Positions 1 to 10,561 of a stretch of 64,000 nucleotides of DNA are shown here, piece by piece; within the stretch, counting starts at the first letter, position 1, and each line of letters opens with the position of its first letter. The translations under genes and the position numbers were made by a program. Below the pieces are notes generated by a model that had not been told where the DNA came from, ran no database searches, and was given only the letters and a program-made list of their open reading frames with translations. The stretch spans positions 124,001 to 188,000 of the forward strand of contig JAHIYE010000023.1 of assembly GCA_018815325.1 (NCBI GenBank), read 5' to 3'. Source of the stretch: Gammaproteobacteria bacterium. Lineage in GTDB: Bacteria; Pseudomonadota; Gammaproteobacteria; Burkholderiales; Burkholderiaceae_C.

Positions 1-221
1 GCTACAACCATATTTGCATGGTCATGCTCACCACCCACGGGGGCTCCATCCTCGCAATCGAGCGTGACATCAAACACGCAGGCACCGAACTCGGCACTCA
101 TGTCGGCCTGCAGCTGCAGGCTTTTGCGCATGCGTGCCTCGACGCCGCTGTAATGGTCACAGACCGGCAGGATGCCCGCCGTGGCCTGGGCGCCAAGGAG
201 GATGTCACGCGGATGCTTCAC
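1..221 (-). CDS. CoA ester lyase (HpcH/HpaI aldolase / CitE-like), N-terminal part
   Basis: Reading the minus strand from a GTG at 219-221 gives an open frame to the window edge: it begins VKHPRDILLGAQATAGILPV and later has VFDVTLDCEDGAPVGGEHDH. This matches the N-terminus of the HpcH/HpaI aldolase / citrate-lyase beta-like family, where the E-D pair of the DCEDG segment helps bind Mg2+. Such enzymes cleave or form acyl-CoA esters such as malyl-CoA or citramalyl-CoA. It lies 84 bp downstream of mdh on the same strand, so co-transcription is plausible. Only 73 residues are visible; the rest is outside the window. The GTG start follows a purine-rich stretch and fits the family N-terminus. No ATG is a good alternative. 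The substrate cannot be assigned from this fragment. Confidence 0.75.
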   Translation of the reverse strand, partial: MKHPRDILLGAQATAGILPVCDHYSGVEARMRKSLQLQADMSAEFGACVFDVTLDCEDGAPVGGEHDHANMVV

Positions 222-305
222 GCCAGTTGCCCCGCCAGATCGATGCCAAAGACGCTGAAGAACTGCATCGGATGCAAGTCAGGGCGCGCCTGGGTTACCT
301 GATGG

Positions 306-1292
306 TTACAGCAGGTGGGCAACGCCAGCCTGTTCGTCCTGCAGTTCCTTGAGTGTCTTGTTGATGCACTCCTGGCTGAAGGCATCGATGGCCAAGCCTT
401 CAACCAGCTTGTACTCACCGCCTTCGCAGGTCACCGGGAAGCCGAACATCGTGTCTTTCGGAATGCCGTACTGACCATCCGACGGGATGCCCATGGTGAC
501 CCACTTGCCATTGGTGCCCAGTGCCCAGTCACGCATATGGTCGATCGCGGCATTGGCCGCCGAGGCAGCCGAGGACAGACCACGCGCTTCAATGATGGCG
601 GCGCCACGCTTGCCCACGGTGGGCAGGAACACATTGGCGTTCCACTCCTGGTCGTTGATCATCTTGGCCACGCTTTCGCCCTTGATGGTGGCAAAGCGGT
701 AGTCGGCATACATCGTGGGTGAATGGTTGCCCCAGACGGTGAGTTTCTCGATGTCTGCCACGGCCTTGCCGGTCTTGGCAGCGATTTGCGAAGCGGCGCG
801 GTTGTGGTCCAGACGCAGCATGGCGGTGAAATTCTTGCGCGGCAGGCTCGGTGCGCTCTTCATCGCAATATAGGCATTGGTGTTGGCGGGATTACCGACC
901 ACCAGCACCTTGACGTTGCGGCTGGCGACCTTGTCCAGCGCCTTGCCCTGGGCCGTGAAGATCTGGCCGTTGACAGCCAGCAACTCGGCACGCTCCATGC
1001 CGGCTTTGCGGGGCATGGAGCCCACCAGCAAGGCGTAATCGGTGTCCTTGAACGCGGTCATGGGGTCGCTGTGGGCTTCCATGCCGACCAGCAACGGGAA
1101 CGCGCAGTCTTCCAGTTCCATCATCACGCCCTTGAGCGCTTTTTGCGGACCTTCAACGGGGACTTCGAGCAACTGCAGAATGACGGGCTGATCCTTGCCC
1201 AGCATTTCACCGGAAGCGATACGGAACAGCAGGGCGTAACCGATTTGACCAGCGGCACCGGTAACGGCAACGCGAACAGGCTTTTTACTCAT
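306..1292 (-). CDS. mdh: malate dehydrogenase (NAD-dependent)
   Basis: Cytosolic TCA-cycle enzyme that interconverts malate and oxaloacetate. The 328-residue product has the Rossmann nucleotide site TGAAGQIG at residues 11-18, a substrate-binding segment with PRKAGMER, and the catalytic-histidine segment [11 protein letters not shown] near residue 188. Length and motifs fit the ~328-aa bacterial Mdh type. An in-frame extension to 1403 exists, but the family starts at [10 protein letters not shown], so I place the start at 1292. The gene is divergent from the GntR regulator. The shared gap carries a palindrome that probably controls one or both genes. The CoA ester lyase follows on the same strand. 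Confidence 0.95.
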   Translation of the reverse strand: MSKKPVRVAVTGAAGQIGYALLFRIASGEMLGKDQPVILQLLEVPVEGPQKALKGVMMELEDCAFPLLVGMEAHSDPMTAFKDTDYALLVGSMPRKAGMERAELLAVNGQIFTAQGKALDKVASRNVKVLVVGNPANTNAYIAMKSAPSLPRKNFTAMLRLDHNRAASQIAAKTGKAVADIEKLTVWGNHSPTMYADYRFATIKGESVAKMINDQEWNANVFLPTVGKRGAAIIEARGLSSAASAANAAIDHMRDWALGTNGKWVTMGIPSDGQYGIPKDTMFGFPVTCEGGEYKLVEGLAIDAFSQECINKTLKELQDEQAGVAHLL

Positions 1293-1414
1293 GGTAGGGA
1301 CTTTCCAGATGTAGTGAAACGGGTTCAAGCAGGAAGCCCGAACTTCATACCCGAGGCCTGCCGAATGCCCTCGCAGTTTACTCTCGAAACTGGCTTGCGT
1401 CAATTTGTCTTATG

Positions 1415-1426
1415 TCTTATATAAGA
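1415..1426. promoter_or_regulatory. perfect 12-bp palindrome, candidate GntR operator
   Basis: TCTTATATAAGA is its own reverse complement and sits in the gap between divergent mdh and the GntR gene. AT-rich palindromes of this kind are typical binding sites for HutC/UTRA-type GntR regulators. Position beside the regulator suggests autoregulation and control of mdh. Binding is inferred; I saw no second copy before sdhC. Confidence 0.55.
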
Positions 1427-1480
1427 TATGATTGGGCGCTTTCATTCAGACACTATCCATCTGGTTTTCACCCTTTCGCC

Positions 1481-2284
1481 ATGTCTCAAGCATTCCCCTC
1501 CACAGCAGACCAAACCGCCTCACGCCAGGGTGCGTCAGGCGCTGCCGTGCCAGGGCAGACGGCAGCCTTCAGCCCGCTGTATCAGCAAATCAAGGGGCTG
1601 ATCCTGCGCAGCCTTCAGGCAGGTGAATGGAAACCGGGCGAGGCCATTCCGAGCGAAGTCGATCTGGCCACGCGTTTTCATGTGAGCCAGGGCACGGTGC
1701 GCAAGGCCATCGACGAGCTCGCCGCCGAAAACCTCGTGATGCGCCGTCAGGGCAAAGGCACCTTTGTCGCCACGCATGCCGAGCAGCATGTGCAGTACCG
1801 CTTCCTCAAGCTTGTGCCAGACAACGGCGACGTCAACAGCGAAGGCCCAGCCCAGCGCGAGATCATCGACTGCAAACGCCTGCGTGCCAGCGCCGATGTG
1901 GCACGCGCACTGCAATTGCGCACTGGCGACGCCGTGCTGCAGGCACGTCGCGTACTGTCGTTCGCCGGCAAGCCCACGATCCTGGAAGACCTCTGGCTGC
2001 CTGGCGGCCCGTTCAAGGGGCTGACCGCCGAGCGGCTCACCCATTACCATGGGCCGATGTATGCGCTGTTTGAAACCGAATTCGGTGTGCGCATGGTACG
2101 GGCCGAAGAAAAAATACGCGCCGTGCTGCCGGATGCCGCGCAATCGGCCTTGCTGAAGGTTGGCTGCGACACCCCTCTATTGAGCGTTGAGCGGATTGCC
2201 TACACCTACAACGACACGCCAATGGAATTGCGGCGCGGCCTCTACCTCACAGACACCCACCACTACCGCAATGAACTCAATTGA
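1481..2284 (+). CDS. GntR-family transcriptional regulator with UTRA ligand domain (HutC type)
   Basis: DNA-binding regulator, 267 residues. Residues about 31-98 form a GntR winged helix (PLYQQIKGLILRSL, IPSEVDLATRFHVSQGTVRK, RQGKGTFV). Residues about 115-255 fit a UTRA effector domain (VLQARRVLSFAGKPTILED, YTYNDTPMELRRG). HutC-subfamily members usually repress nearby metabolic genes and release DNA on binding a small molecule. Here the neighbours are mdh on one side and the sdh-gltA operon on the other, so TCA-cycle control is the natural inference. The longest frame starts at 1412, inside the palindrome; I prefer ATG 1481, which leaves the operator outside the gene. The ligand is unknown. 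Confidence 0.85.
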   Translation: MSQAFPSTADQTASRQGASGAAVPGQTAAFSPLYQQIKGLILRSLQAGEWKPGEAIPSEVDLATRFHVSQGTVRKAIDELAAENLVMRRQGKGTFVATHAEQHVQYRFLKLVPDNGDVNSEGPAQREIIDCKRLRASADVARALQLRTGDAVLQARRVLSFAGKPTILEDLWLPGGPFKGLTAERLTHYHGPMYALFETEFGVRMVRAEEKIRAVLPDAAQSALLKVGCDTPLLSVERIAYTYNDTPMELRRGLYLTDTHHYRNELN

Positions 2285-2429
2285 TTGCAAGCCTTGCGAC
2301 TCCGTGTCACAGTGCGCGGGTACATGCCAGCACACCCTGTGTTTCACCCGTCTTGCTGCATTGCAATAGAATTTTGGTTTCGCAGTATTCAAAAAGTTAC
2401 AAAGCAGTTACCACCGAGAAAGCCAAATC

Positions 2430-2876
2430 ATGACTGAACTTGTTACCCCGTCGCGCGCCAAGCGGCCTGAATTCCGCAACATCAACGCCTTCACCGACCT
2501 GCCGAGCTACCGCCTGCCTGCCGCCGGCTGGGTCTCCATCCTGCACCGTGTCAGCGGAGCGCTGATGTTCGTGCTGATGCCTTTCATCATCTGGATGTTC
2601 GATGTCTCGGTGTCCTCCGAAATCTCTTTCGCCAAATTCACGAATGCGTTCAACCAAGGTATCGGCATCGCACCGGGCTGGTTCATCAAGTTGGTGGCAT
2701 TGGCGCTGATCTGGGCCTATCTGCACCACTTCATTGCTGGCCTGCGCCATCTCTGGATGGACGTGAGCCACGCCGCCGTGAGCAAGTCATTCGGCAACAG
2801 CTCGGCGAGGGTCACGCTGGTGCTGAGCATTGCCCTGGCCCTGATCCTCGGTGCCAAGCTGTTTGGCCTTTACTAA
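2430..2876 (+). CDS. sdhC: succinate dehydrogenase cytochrome b556 subunit
   Basis: Inner-membrane anchor of complex II (148 residues) that binds heme b and quinone together with SdhD. It has three hydrophobic spans, near residues 36-58, 83-103 and 125-146. H39-R40-V-S-G matches the family signature HRxSG, and H100 in HHFIAGLRH lines up with the heme-ligand histidine of E. coli SdhC. It is the first gene of sdhCDAB-sdhE-gltA. The 145 bp upstream must hold the operon promoter, but I could not pick confident -35/-10 boxes. Confidence 0.93.
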   Translation: MTELVTPSRAKRPEFRNINAFTDLPSYRLPAAGWVSILHRVSGALMFVLMPFIIWMFDVSVSSEISFAKFTNAFNQGIGIAPGWFIKLVALALIWAYLHHFIAGLRHLWMDVSHAAVSKSFGNSSARVTLVLSIALALILGAKLFGLY

Positions 2877-2923
2877 TTGCGCAGCTGATCTCTCATCTGC
2901 CTTACTGACCAGGAACACAAACC

Positions 2924-3289
2924 ATGTCAACCAACTACGGAACCCATCGCAGCGTCGTCGGTGCGCACTACGGCCTGCGCGACTGGCTGGCCCAGCGTGT
3001 CACCGCCGTCCTGATGGCTCTCTTCACGCTCATCGTGCTGGCCCAGATGATCTTCTCGCGCGGCCCGATCGGCTACGAAAAATGGGCGGGCATCTTCTCA
3101 TCCCAGTGGATGAAGGCCCTGACCTTCGCCGTGATCATCGCCCTGCTGTATCACGTCTGGGTCGGCATGCGCGACATCTGGATGGACTACATCAAACCCG
3201 TCTGGCTGCGCCTGTCGCTGCAAGTATTCACCATCGTCTGGCTGGTCGCATGCGCCGGCTGGGCCATCCAGATCCTGTGGAGACTCTGA
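2924..3289 (+). CDS. sdhD: succinate dehydrogenase membrane anchor subunit
   Basis: Second membrane anchor of complex II, 121 residues, with three predicted spans (about 24-44, 65-86 and 95-115). H77 in LYHVWVGMRD corresponds to the heme-ligand histidine of the family, and Y89 in MDYIKP corresponds to the tyrosine that hydrogen-bonds ubiquinone in E. coli SdhD. An AGGA Shine-Dalgarno core precedes ATG 2924. It is followed after 3 bp by sdhA, consistent with tight translational coupling. Confidence 0.92.
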   Translation: MSTNYGTHRSVVGAHYGLRDWLAQRVTAVLMALFTLIVLAQMIFSRGPIGYEKWAGIFSSQWMKALTFAVIIALLYHVWVGMRDIWMDYIKPVWLRLSLQVFTIVWLVACAGWAIQILWRL

Positions 3290-3292
3290 TTC

Positions 3293-5083
3293 ATGACTAA
3301 CTCCGTCACCAAACGCAAATTTGATGTCGTCATCGTCGGGGCCGGTGGCTCTGGCATGCGCGCCTCCCTGCAACTGGCACGTGCCGGCCTGAACGTGGCC
3401 GTGCTGTCCAAGGTGTTCCCGACCCGTTCGCACACCGTCGCCGCACAAGGCGGCATTGGCGCCTCGCTGGGCAACATGAACGACGACAACTGGCACTACC
3501 ACTTCTACGACACCGTCAAGGGCTCGGACTGGCTGGGCGACCAGGATGCGATCGAATTCATGTGCCGCGAAGCCCCCAAGGTCGTCTACGACCTTGAGCA
3601 CATGGGCATGCCCTTTGACCGCAACCCCGACGGCACCATTTATCAGCGTCCGTTCGGGGGCCATACGGCCAACTACGGTGAAAAGGCCGTGGAGCGCGCC
3701 TGTGCCGCGGCTGACCGCACCGGCCACGCCATGCTGCATACGCTGTACCAGCAGAACGTCAAAGCCAAGACCAGTTTCTTCGTCGAATGGATGGCGCTGG
3801 ACCTGATCCGCGATGCCGAAGGCGATGTGGTCGGTGTCACCGCCCTCGAGATGGAAACCGGCGATGTGCACATCCTCGAAGCCAAGACCACGCTGCTGGC
3901 CACAGGCGGCGCAGGCCGCATCTTCGCCGCCTCGACCAATGCCTTCATCAACACCGGCGATGGTCTGGGCATGGCGGCACGCGCAGGTCTCCCGCTGGAA
4001 GACATGGAGTTCTGGCAGTTCCACCCCACCGGTGTAGCTGGCGCGGGCGTGCTGCTCACCGAAGGCTGCCGCGGCGAAGGCGCGATTCTGCTCAACAGCA
4101 AGGGCGAGCGCTTCATGGAGCGCTATGCACCCACGCTGAAAGACCTCGCACCGCGCGACTTCGTATCACGTTCGATGGACCAGGAGATCAAGGAAGGCCG
4201 AGGCTGCGGTCCGAACAAGGACTACGTGCTGCTCAAGCTCGACCACCTCGGCGCCGACACCATCATGAAGCGCCTGCCTTCGGTCTACGAGATCGGCCAC
4301 AACTTCGCCAACGTCGATATCACGCGTGAACCCATTCCCGTGGTACCCACCATCCATTACCAGATGGGCGGCATCCCCACCAACGTAAATGGCCAGGTCG
4401 TGGTACAAAAAGGTGACGTCCACAATGCCCCGGTCAACGGCCTCTATGCTGTGGGCGAATGCTCCTGCGTTAGCGTGCACGGCGCCAACCGCCTGGGCAC
4501 CAACTCGCTGCTCGACCTGCTGGTTTTCGGTCGTGCCGCCGGCAACCACATCGTCGAGTTCAACAGCAAGAACAAGACCCACAAACCACTGCCTGCCGAT
4601 GCGGCCGACAAGACCCTGGCCCGCCTGGCCCGCCTGGACAACGCCAACAGCGGCGAATACGCCCAAGATGTCGCCAACGACTTGCGCGCCACCATGCAAC
4701 TGCATGCCGGCGTGTTCCGTACACAGGCCAGCATGGACCAGGGTGTGGCCAAGATTGCGGCGATGCGAGAGCGCGTCAATGCCATCAACCTCAAGGACAA
4801 ATCCCGCGTGTTCAACACGGCACGTATCGAGGCACTCGAGGTCGAGAACCTGATCGAAGCTGCCGAAGCCACCATCGTGTCCGCTGCAGCCCGCCATGAA
4901 AGCCGCGGCGCTCATACCGTGGACGACTACAACGACACGCCCGAGCATCCGAACGGCCGCAACGACACCGAGTGGCACAAGCACACGCTCTGGTACAGCG
5001 AGGGCAATCGCCTGAGCTACAAGCCCGTGCAGATGAAGCCGCTGACGGTCGACAGCGTGCCGCTCAAAGTGCGCACCTTCTGA
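3293..5083 (+). CDS. sdhA: succinate dehydrogenase flavoprotein subunit
   Basis: Catalytic subunit of complex II; oxidises succinate to fumarate and passes electrons through FAD to SdhB. The 596-residue product has the FAD dinucleotide site GAGGSG at 16-21 and the covalent-FAD histidine H47 in RSHTVAAQGG. It also carries the active-site segments FHPTG and RGEGAILLNSKGERFMERY. Length is normal for the family (about 590). It sits directly behind sdhD and 40 bp ahead of sdhB. Sequence features are all intact. Confidence 0.97.
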   Translation: MTNSVTKRKFDVVIVGAGGSGMRASLQLARAGLNVAVLSKVFPTRSHTVAAQGGIGASLGNMNDDNWHYHFYDTVKGSDWLGDQDAIEFMCREAPKVVYDLEHMGMPFDRNPDGTIYQRPFGGHTANYGEKAVERACAAADRTGHAMLHTLYQQNVKAKTSFFVEWMALDLIRDAEGDVVGVTALEMETGDVHILEAKTTLLATGGAGRIFAASTNAFINTGDGLGMAARAGLPLEDMEFWQFHPTGVAGAGVLLTEGCRGEGAILLNSKGERFMERYAPTLKDLAPRDFVSRSMDQEIKEGRGCGPNKDYVLLKLDHLGADTIMKRLPSVYEIGHNFANVDITREPIPVVPTIHYQMGGIPTNVNGQVVVQKGDVHNAPVNGLYAVGECSCVSVHGANRLGTNSLLDLLVFGRAAGNHIVEFNSKNKTHKPLPADAADKTLARLARLDNANSGEYAQDVANDLRATMQLHAGVFRTQASMDQGVAKIAAMRERVNAINLKDKSRVFNTARIEALEVENLIEAAEATIVSAAARHESRGAHTVDDYNDTPEHPNGRNDTEWHKHTLWYSEGNRLSYKPVQMKPLTVDSVPLKVRTF

Positions 5084-5123
5084 AGCCCGGCGCCCAACGA
5101 CGAGAAACTGGAGTAATACCCCC

Positions 5124-5828
5124 ATGCAAAAGCGTACTTTCCATATCTATCGCTACGATCCGGACAAGGATGCCAAACCCTACATGCAGACCATCGAGGT
5201 TGAACTCGATGGCCATGAGCGCATGCTGCTGGATGCCCTCATGAAGCTCAAGGCGGTCGACCCCGGCATCTCCTTCCGACGCTCCTGCCGCGAAGGTGTC
5301 TGCGGCTCGGATGCCATGAACATCAATGGCAAAAACGGTCTGGCCTGCCTGACCAATATGCGCACGCTCAAGGGCCCGATTACGCTCAAGCCGCTGCCAG
5401 GCCTGCCTGTGGTGCGCGACCTGATCGTGGACATGACGCAGTTCTTCAAGCAGTACAACTCGATCAAGCCCTACCTGATCAACGATACGGTACCGCCCGA
5501 GAAGGAACGCCTGCAAAGCCCCGAGGAGCGCGAGGAGCTCAACGGCCTGTACGAGTGCATTTTGTGTGCGAGCTGCTCCACGAGCTGCCCGAGCTTCTGG
5601 TGGAATCCGGACAAGTTCGTCGGTCCGGCTGGCCTGCTGCAAGCCTATCGCTTTATCGCCGACAGCCGCGATCAGGCCACCGGTGAGCGCCTGGACAACC
5701 TGGAAGACCCGTACCGCCTGTTCCGCTGCCACACCATCATGAACTGTGTCGATGTGTGCCCCAAAGGCCTGAACCCGACCATGGCGATTGGCAAGATCAA
5801 GGAAATGATGGTCCTGCGAACGGTCTGA
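5124..5828 (+). CDS. sdhB: succinate dehydrogenase iron-sulfur subunit
   Basis: Electron-transfer subunit of complex II, 234 residues, linking the flavin to quinone. The [2Fe-2S] ligands C55, C60, D63 and C75 are visible (SCREGVCGSDAMN, NGLAC) and match the E. coli numbering. A C145-x2-C148-x2-C151-x3-C155 set and C202, C208 and C212 provide the [4Fe-4S] and [3Fe-4S] ligands. All are intact. The family is membrane-peripheral on the cytoplasmic side, held by SdhC and SdhD. Confidence 0.97.
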   Translation: MQKRTFHIYRYDPDKDAKPYMQTIEVELDGHERMLLDALMKLKAVDPGISFRRSCREGVCGSDAMNINGKNGLACLTNMRTLKGPITLKPLPGLPVVRDLIVDMTQFFKQYNSIKPYLINDTVPPEKERLQSPEEREELNGLYECILCASCSTSCPSFWWNPDKFVGPAGLLQAYRFIADSRDQATGERLDNLEDPYRLFRCHTIMNCVDVCPKGLNPTMAIGKIKEMMVLRTV

Positions 5829-5848
5829 GACCAGCCAGGACCATTGCC

Positions 5849-6138
5849 GTGGAAGACGTATTGATTGGCGAGCGGGAGCTCAGCAAGCTCAAATGGCGAT
5901 GCCGCCGGGGCCTGCTGGAGAATGACCTCATCATCGAGCGCTTCTTCCGCAAATATGAAGCCAGCCTGAGCACCCGCCAGGCCCAGGCTTTGAATGAGTT
6001 GATGGATCTTAGTGACAATGATCTGCTGGATTTGCACCTGGGTCGCAAGACACTGGCGCAAGTCGAACCCGATCTGGCGCGCGACGATGTGTCTGAAGTT
6101 TTGAGTATGTTGAGAGAAAACCGTCTAGAGGGAAAGAT

Positions 6139-6142
<4 letters not shown>
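5849..6142 (+). CDS. sdhE: FAD assembly factor SdhE (CptB / YgfY family)
   Basis: Small cytosolic protein (97 residues) that promotes covalent FAD attachment to SdhA. The [18 protein letters not shown] segment carries the conserved RG-x-x-E motif of the family. The frame stays open upstream into sdhB, but GTG 5849 has an AGGA at suitable spacing and gives the right N-terminus. Its stop overlaps the gltA start as ATGA, so translation is coupled. In gammaproteobacteria sdhE pairs with ygfX/cptA; here the YgfX homologue lies at 43731-44201 instead. Confidence 0.88.
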
Positions 6143-7455
<1,313 letters not shown>

Positions 7456-7471
7456 TAACGCGCGCACAAGC

Positions 7472-7508
7472 AAGCCCGTCGCATGGCAACATGGACGGGC
7501 TTTTTTTT
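7472..7508 (+). terminator. intrinsic terminator after gltA
   Basis: An AAGCCCGTC / GACGGGCTT stem with a 13-nt loop, followed by an eight-T run, ends the sdhCDAB-sdhE-gltA transcript. Confidence 0.9.
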
Positions 7509-7539
7509 CGCCCCCTCTCCCCCGCCAAAGGCCTGTACC

Positions 7540-7920
7540 TTGAAATTCATTGAATCCGCCGACGAACTCCGCGCTGCCATCGCCAGCGACCAGCCAGCAC
7601 AAGCCTGCTCCTGCGCACTGGGCTCCTGCGCAGGCTGGGAAAGCCTCGCGGAATACCGCTGGCCCCAGCAACAGATGACGACCGTGGGCACGCTGCGTGA
7701 TGTCGAGCAGTACGAGCCCAGCTTCGAGGAATACCACCCGCAAGGCACACGCTACGACTCGCCCGATGCGCCCGTGGCCGTGAAATTCTTTCCCTACAAC
7801 CGCTGCGAAGTCTGGCATTGCAGCCAGTGCCAGCGTCACCTGCTGCGCTATACCGAATTTGGTGGCTACAACGTTGACCACCGGGTCCGGATGCTCACAC
7901 CCGACAAGATTGTTGACTGA
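7540..7920 (+). CDS. cysteine-containing hypothetical protein
   Basis: I do not recognise a function. The likely 126-residue product starts at TTG 7540 (LKFIESADELRAAIASDQPA). The frame is open further upstream, but that part overlaps the gltA terminator. Visible features are a CSCALGSC cluster near residues 24-31, FFPYNRCEVWHC, and a second C-x2-C (CSQC), which together could bind a metal. There is no signal peptide and no membrane span. An AAAGG precedes the start at a loose distance. Codon use resembles the neighbours, so I take it as a real gene. Confidence 0.6.
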   Translation: MKFIESADELRAAIASDQPAQACSCALGSCAGWESLAEYRWPQQQMTTVGTLRDVEQYEPSFEEYHPQGTRYDSPDAPVAVKFFPYNRCEVWHCSQCQRHLLRYTEFGGYNVDHRVRMLTPDKIVD

Positions 7921-7935
7921 TTGTGGCCCGTGTTT

Positions 7936-7989
7936 GCTCCTGTTCTGATAGCTAGTCAGGCAATGCGAGAAAGGGCCACAGCCATATTT
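7936..7989 (+). repeat. 54-bp dispersed repeat, copy 1 (intergenic)
   Basis: Begins GCTCCTGTTCTGATAGC and ends GGGCCACAGCCATATTT. It aligns without gaps to seven other 54-bp copies in this window (17687, 23571, 29619, 32379, 47161, 53040, 62957). This copy is between the hypothetical gene and the LysR gene. Confidence 0.7.
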
Positions 7990-8150
7990 GAGGCTAAAAA
8001 TTCTGACAGCCCAGATATCTCCATGATGGGCTGAACAGCGCACATTTCACACATCGGCAAGCCTCCCATCTCCATCAGCGACGGCTGACACCCCCATAAA
8101 AGGGGAAAATACGCATATTGCATCGTCAAACGAGATGCCAAACCTTTGCC

Positions 8151-9068
8151 ATGAAAAGCTCCGAACGCAGTTTCGCCCGCCGTGTTGACCTGACCTCGCT
8201 GCAGTTGTTTGTTGCGGTGTGTGAGCTCGGCAGCATCGGCAAGGCCGCGGAGCGGGAGTTCATCGCCGCCTCAGCCGTGAGCAAGCGCCTCAGCGATCTC
8301 GAAGCCACACTCGACACCTCGCTCTTGTACCGTCACGCCCGCGGCGTCGACCTGACACCCGCCGGCGAAAGCCTGCTGCACCATGCGCGCTCGGTGCTGT
8401 TCAGCCTTGAAAAAATGCAGGGCGAGCTCAGCGAATACGCCCACGGCGTGCGCGGCCATGTGCGCGTGCATGCCAGCATCTCGGCCATCGTGCAGTTCCT
8501 GCCTGAAGACCTGGGCGCCTTCACACGCAAGCACCCCGAAGTCAAGATCGACCTCGAAGAACACCTGAGCACCGAGGTTGTACGCGCCGTGCAGGAAGGT
8601 GCGGCGGATCTGGGCATCTGCAATATCGCCAACGGCATCGGCGATCTGCAAACCCTGGCCTACCGACAGGACCAACTGGTGCTGATCGTGCCGCAAGGTC
8701 ATGTCCTGTGCGCACAAACCTCGTTGCGCTTCGAGCAGACGCTGGATTACGACCATGTGGGCCTGCACGCCAACAGCTCCATCCACCTCGCCATGCACCA
8801 GGCGGCCGCGCTGACGGGACGCAACATCAAGCTGCGCATCCGCGTCACCGGGCTGGATGCCATGTGCCGCATGATCCACAACGGACTCGGTGTGGGGGTA
8901 ATGCCGCGCCGCGCCTTCGAGCTCATGCACGGCGTGGGCGAGCTGGCCTGTATCACCCTCGACAACGCGTGGGCCACCCGGCAGATCCAGCTGGTGGCAC
9001 GTGACTTCAGCACACTGCCGGTCACAGCCCGCCTGCTGGTCGATCACCTCAGCCTGGCTCCGGCCTGA
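8151..9068 (+). CDS. LysR-family transcriptional regulator
   Basis: DNA-binding regulator of 305 residues. Residues about 10-68 form the LysR winged helix (LTSLQLFVAVCELGSIGKAA, SAVSKRLSDLEATLDTSLLYR). The remainder is a LysR substrate-binding domain (from HVRVHASISAIVQFLPEDL). ATG 8151 gives the usual N-terminus; an upstream TTG at 8118 is unlikely. It is 47 bp upstream of leuC on the same strand, which hints at control of the leucine genes, although LysR regulators are usually divergent from their targets. The effector is unknown. Confidence 0.88.
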   Translation: MKSSERSFARRVDLTSLQLFVAVCELGSIGKAAEREFIAASAVSKRLSDLEATLDTSLLYRHARGVDLTPAGESLLHHARSVLFSLEKMQGELSEYAHGVRGHVRVHASISAIVQFLPEDLGAFTRKHPEVKIDLEEHLSTEVVRAVQEGAADLGICNIANGIGDLQTLAYRQDQLVLIVPQGHVLCAQTSLRFEQTLDYDHVGLHANSSIHLAMHQAAALTGRNIKLRIRVTGLDAMCRMIHNGLGVGVMPRRAFELMHGVGELACITLDNAWATRQIQLVARDFSTLPVTARLLVDHLSLAPA

Positions 9069-9115
9069 CCCTTTGCTCCACAGCCGAATAAAATTCAGAC
9101 TCAAGAAGGAAAACC

Positions 9116-10537
9116 ATGGGACGCACGCTCTACGACAAAATTTGGGATGAACACGTTGTTCACACCGAAGAAGATGGCACCGCCATCCTCTACATCGACC
9201 GCCACCTGGTCCATGAAGTGACCAGCCCGCAGGCCTTTGAAGGCCTGCGCCAGGCCAAGCGCAAAGTCTGGCGCATCAGTTCGATCGTCGCCACCGCCGA
9301 CCACAACACCCCGACCACCGGCTGGGAGCTCGGCTACGACGGCATCACCGACCCCATCAGCAAGGAACAGATCACCACGCTGGACAGCAACATCAAGGAG
9401 TTTGGCTCGGCGGCCTACTTCCCGTTTCTCTCCAAGCGCCAGGGCATCGTGCACGTCATCGGTCCCGAAAATGGCGCGACCCTGCCCGGCATGACCGTGG
9501 TCTGCGGCGACTCGCACACCTCGACCCATGGCGCCTTCGGTGCGCTGGCCCATGGCATCGGCACCAGCGAGGTGGAACATGTGATGGCGACCCAGACCCT
9601 GCTGGCCAAGAAAGCCCGGAACATGCTCATCAAGGTCGAGGGTGTCCTGCCCCGCGGCTGCACCGGCAAGGACATCGTGCTGGCCATCATCGGCAGGATC
9701 GGTACCGCTGGTGGCACGGGTTACACCATCGAGTTTGCCGGCTCAGCCATTCGCGCCCTCAGCATGGAAGGCCGCATGACGGTCTGCAACATGGCCATTG
9801 AAGGTGGCGCACGAGCCGGCCTCGTAGCGGTGGACGACAAGACCATCGCCTATTTGAAAGGCCGCCTGCTCGCCCCCACGGGGGTGGAGTGGGACCAGGC
9901 CACTGCCTATTGGAAAACGCTGCAATCCGATCCCGATGCCCAATTCGACACCGTGGTGGAGCTCGATGCGGCCAACATCATTCCCCAGGTCACCTGGGGC
10001 ACCTCACCCGAGATGGTGCTCGGCGTCGATGGCATCGTGCCGGACCCGGACAAGGAAAAAGACCCCAACAAGCGCGACGCGATCGAACGCGCACTGACCT
10101 ATATGGGCCTGCAACCCGGCAAGCCGCTCAACGACATCTACGTCGACAAGGTGTTCATTGGCTCCTGCACCAACAGCCGCATTGAGGACATGCGCGAAGC
10201 TGCTGCGATGGTCAAGAAACTCGGCCAGAAAGTGGCCAAGAACGTCAAGCTGGCCATGGTGGTGCCGGGCTCCGGCCTGGTCAAGGAGCAGGCAGAGCGG
10301 GAAGGCCTGCATGAGATCTTCACGGCCGCCGGCTTCGAATGGCGCGAACCCGGCTGCTCGATGTGCCTGGCCATGAACGCCGACCGGTTGGAGCCGGGCG
10401 AGCGCTGCGCCTCCACCAGCAACCGCAACTTCGAAGGCCGCCAGGGTGCGGGTGGACGCACCCATCTGGTGAGCCCGGCCATGGCTGCCGCAGCAGCGGT
10501 ACACGGCCACTTCGTCGACATCCGAAAATTTGCCTGA
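9116..10537 (+). CDS. leuC: 3-isopropylmalate dehydratase large subunit
   Basis: Large subunit of isopropylmalate isomerase, which converts 2- to 3-isopropylmalate in leucine synthesis. The 473-residue product is an aconitase-superfamily protein. The [4Fe-4S] cysteines are visible in [12 protein letters not shown] and [10 protein letters not shown], and [13 protein letters not shown] is the conserved substrate-binding segment. AGAAGGA precedes ATG 9116. LeuD, its partner, lies one small gene downstream. Confidence 0.96.
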   Translation: MGRTLYDKIWDEHVVHTEEDGTAILYIDRHLVHEVTSPQAFEGLRQAKRKVWRISSIVATADHNTPTTGWELGYDGITDPISKEQITTLDSNIKEFGSAAYFPFLSKRQGIVHVIGPENGATLPGMTVVCGDSHTSTHGAFGALAHGIGTSEVEHVMATQTLLAKKARNMLIKVEGVLPRGCTGKDIVLAIIGRIGTAGGTGYTIEFAGSAIRALSMEGRMTVCNMAIEGGARAGLVAVDDKTIAYLKGRLLAPTGVEWDQATAYWKTLQSDPDAQFDTVVELDAANIIPQVTWGTSPEMVLGVDGIVPDPDKEKDPNKRDAIERALTYMGLQPGKPLNDIYVDKVFIGSCTNSRIEDMREAAAMVKKLGQKVAKNVKLAMVVPGSGLVKEQAEREGLHEIFTAAGFEWREPGCSMCLAMNADRLEPGERCASTSNRNFEGRQGAGGRTHLVSPAMAAAAAVHGHFVDIRKFA

Positions 10538-10561
10538 CCTCTCTTTGCAAAGGAACACACC

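Noticed and set aside
4166-5125. 319-codon minus-strand open frame opposite sdhA.
   Set aside because: Antisense shadow; sdhA is intact across this region.
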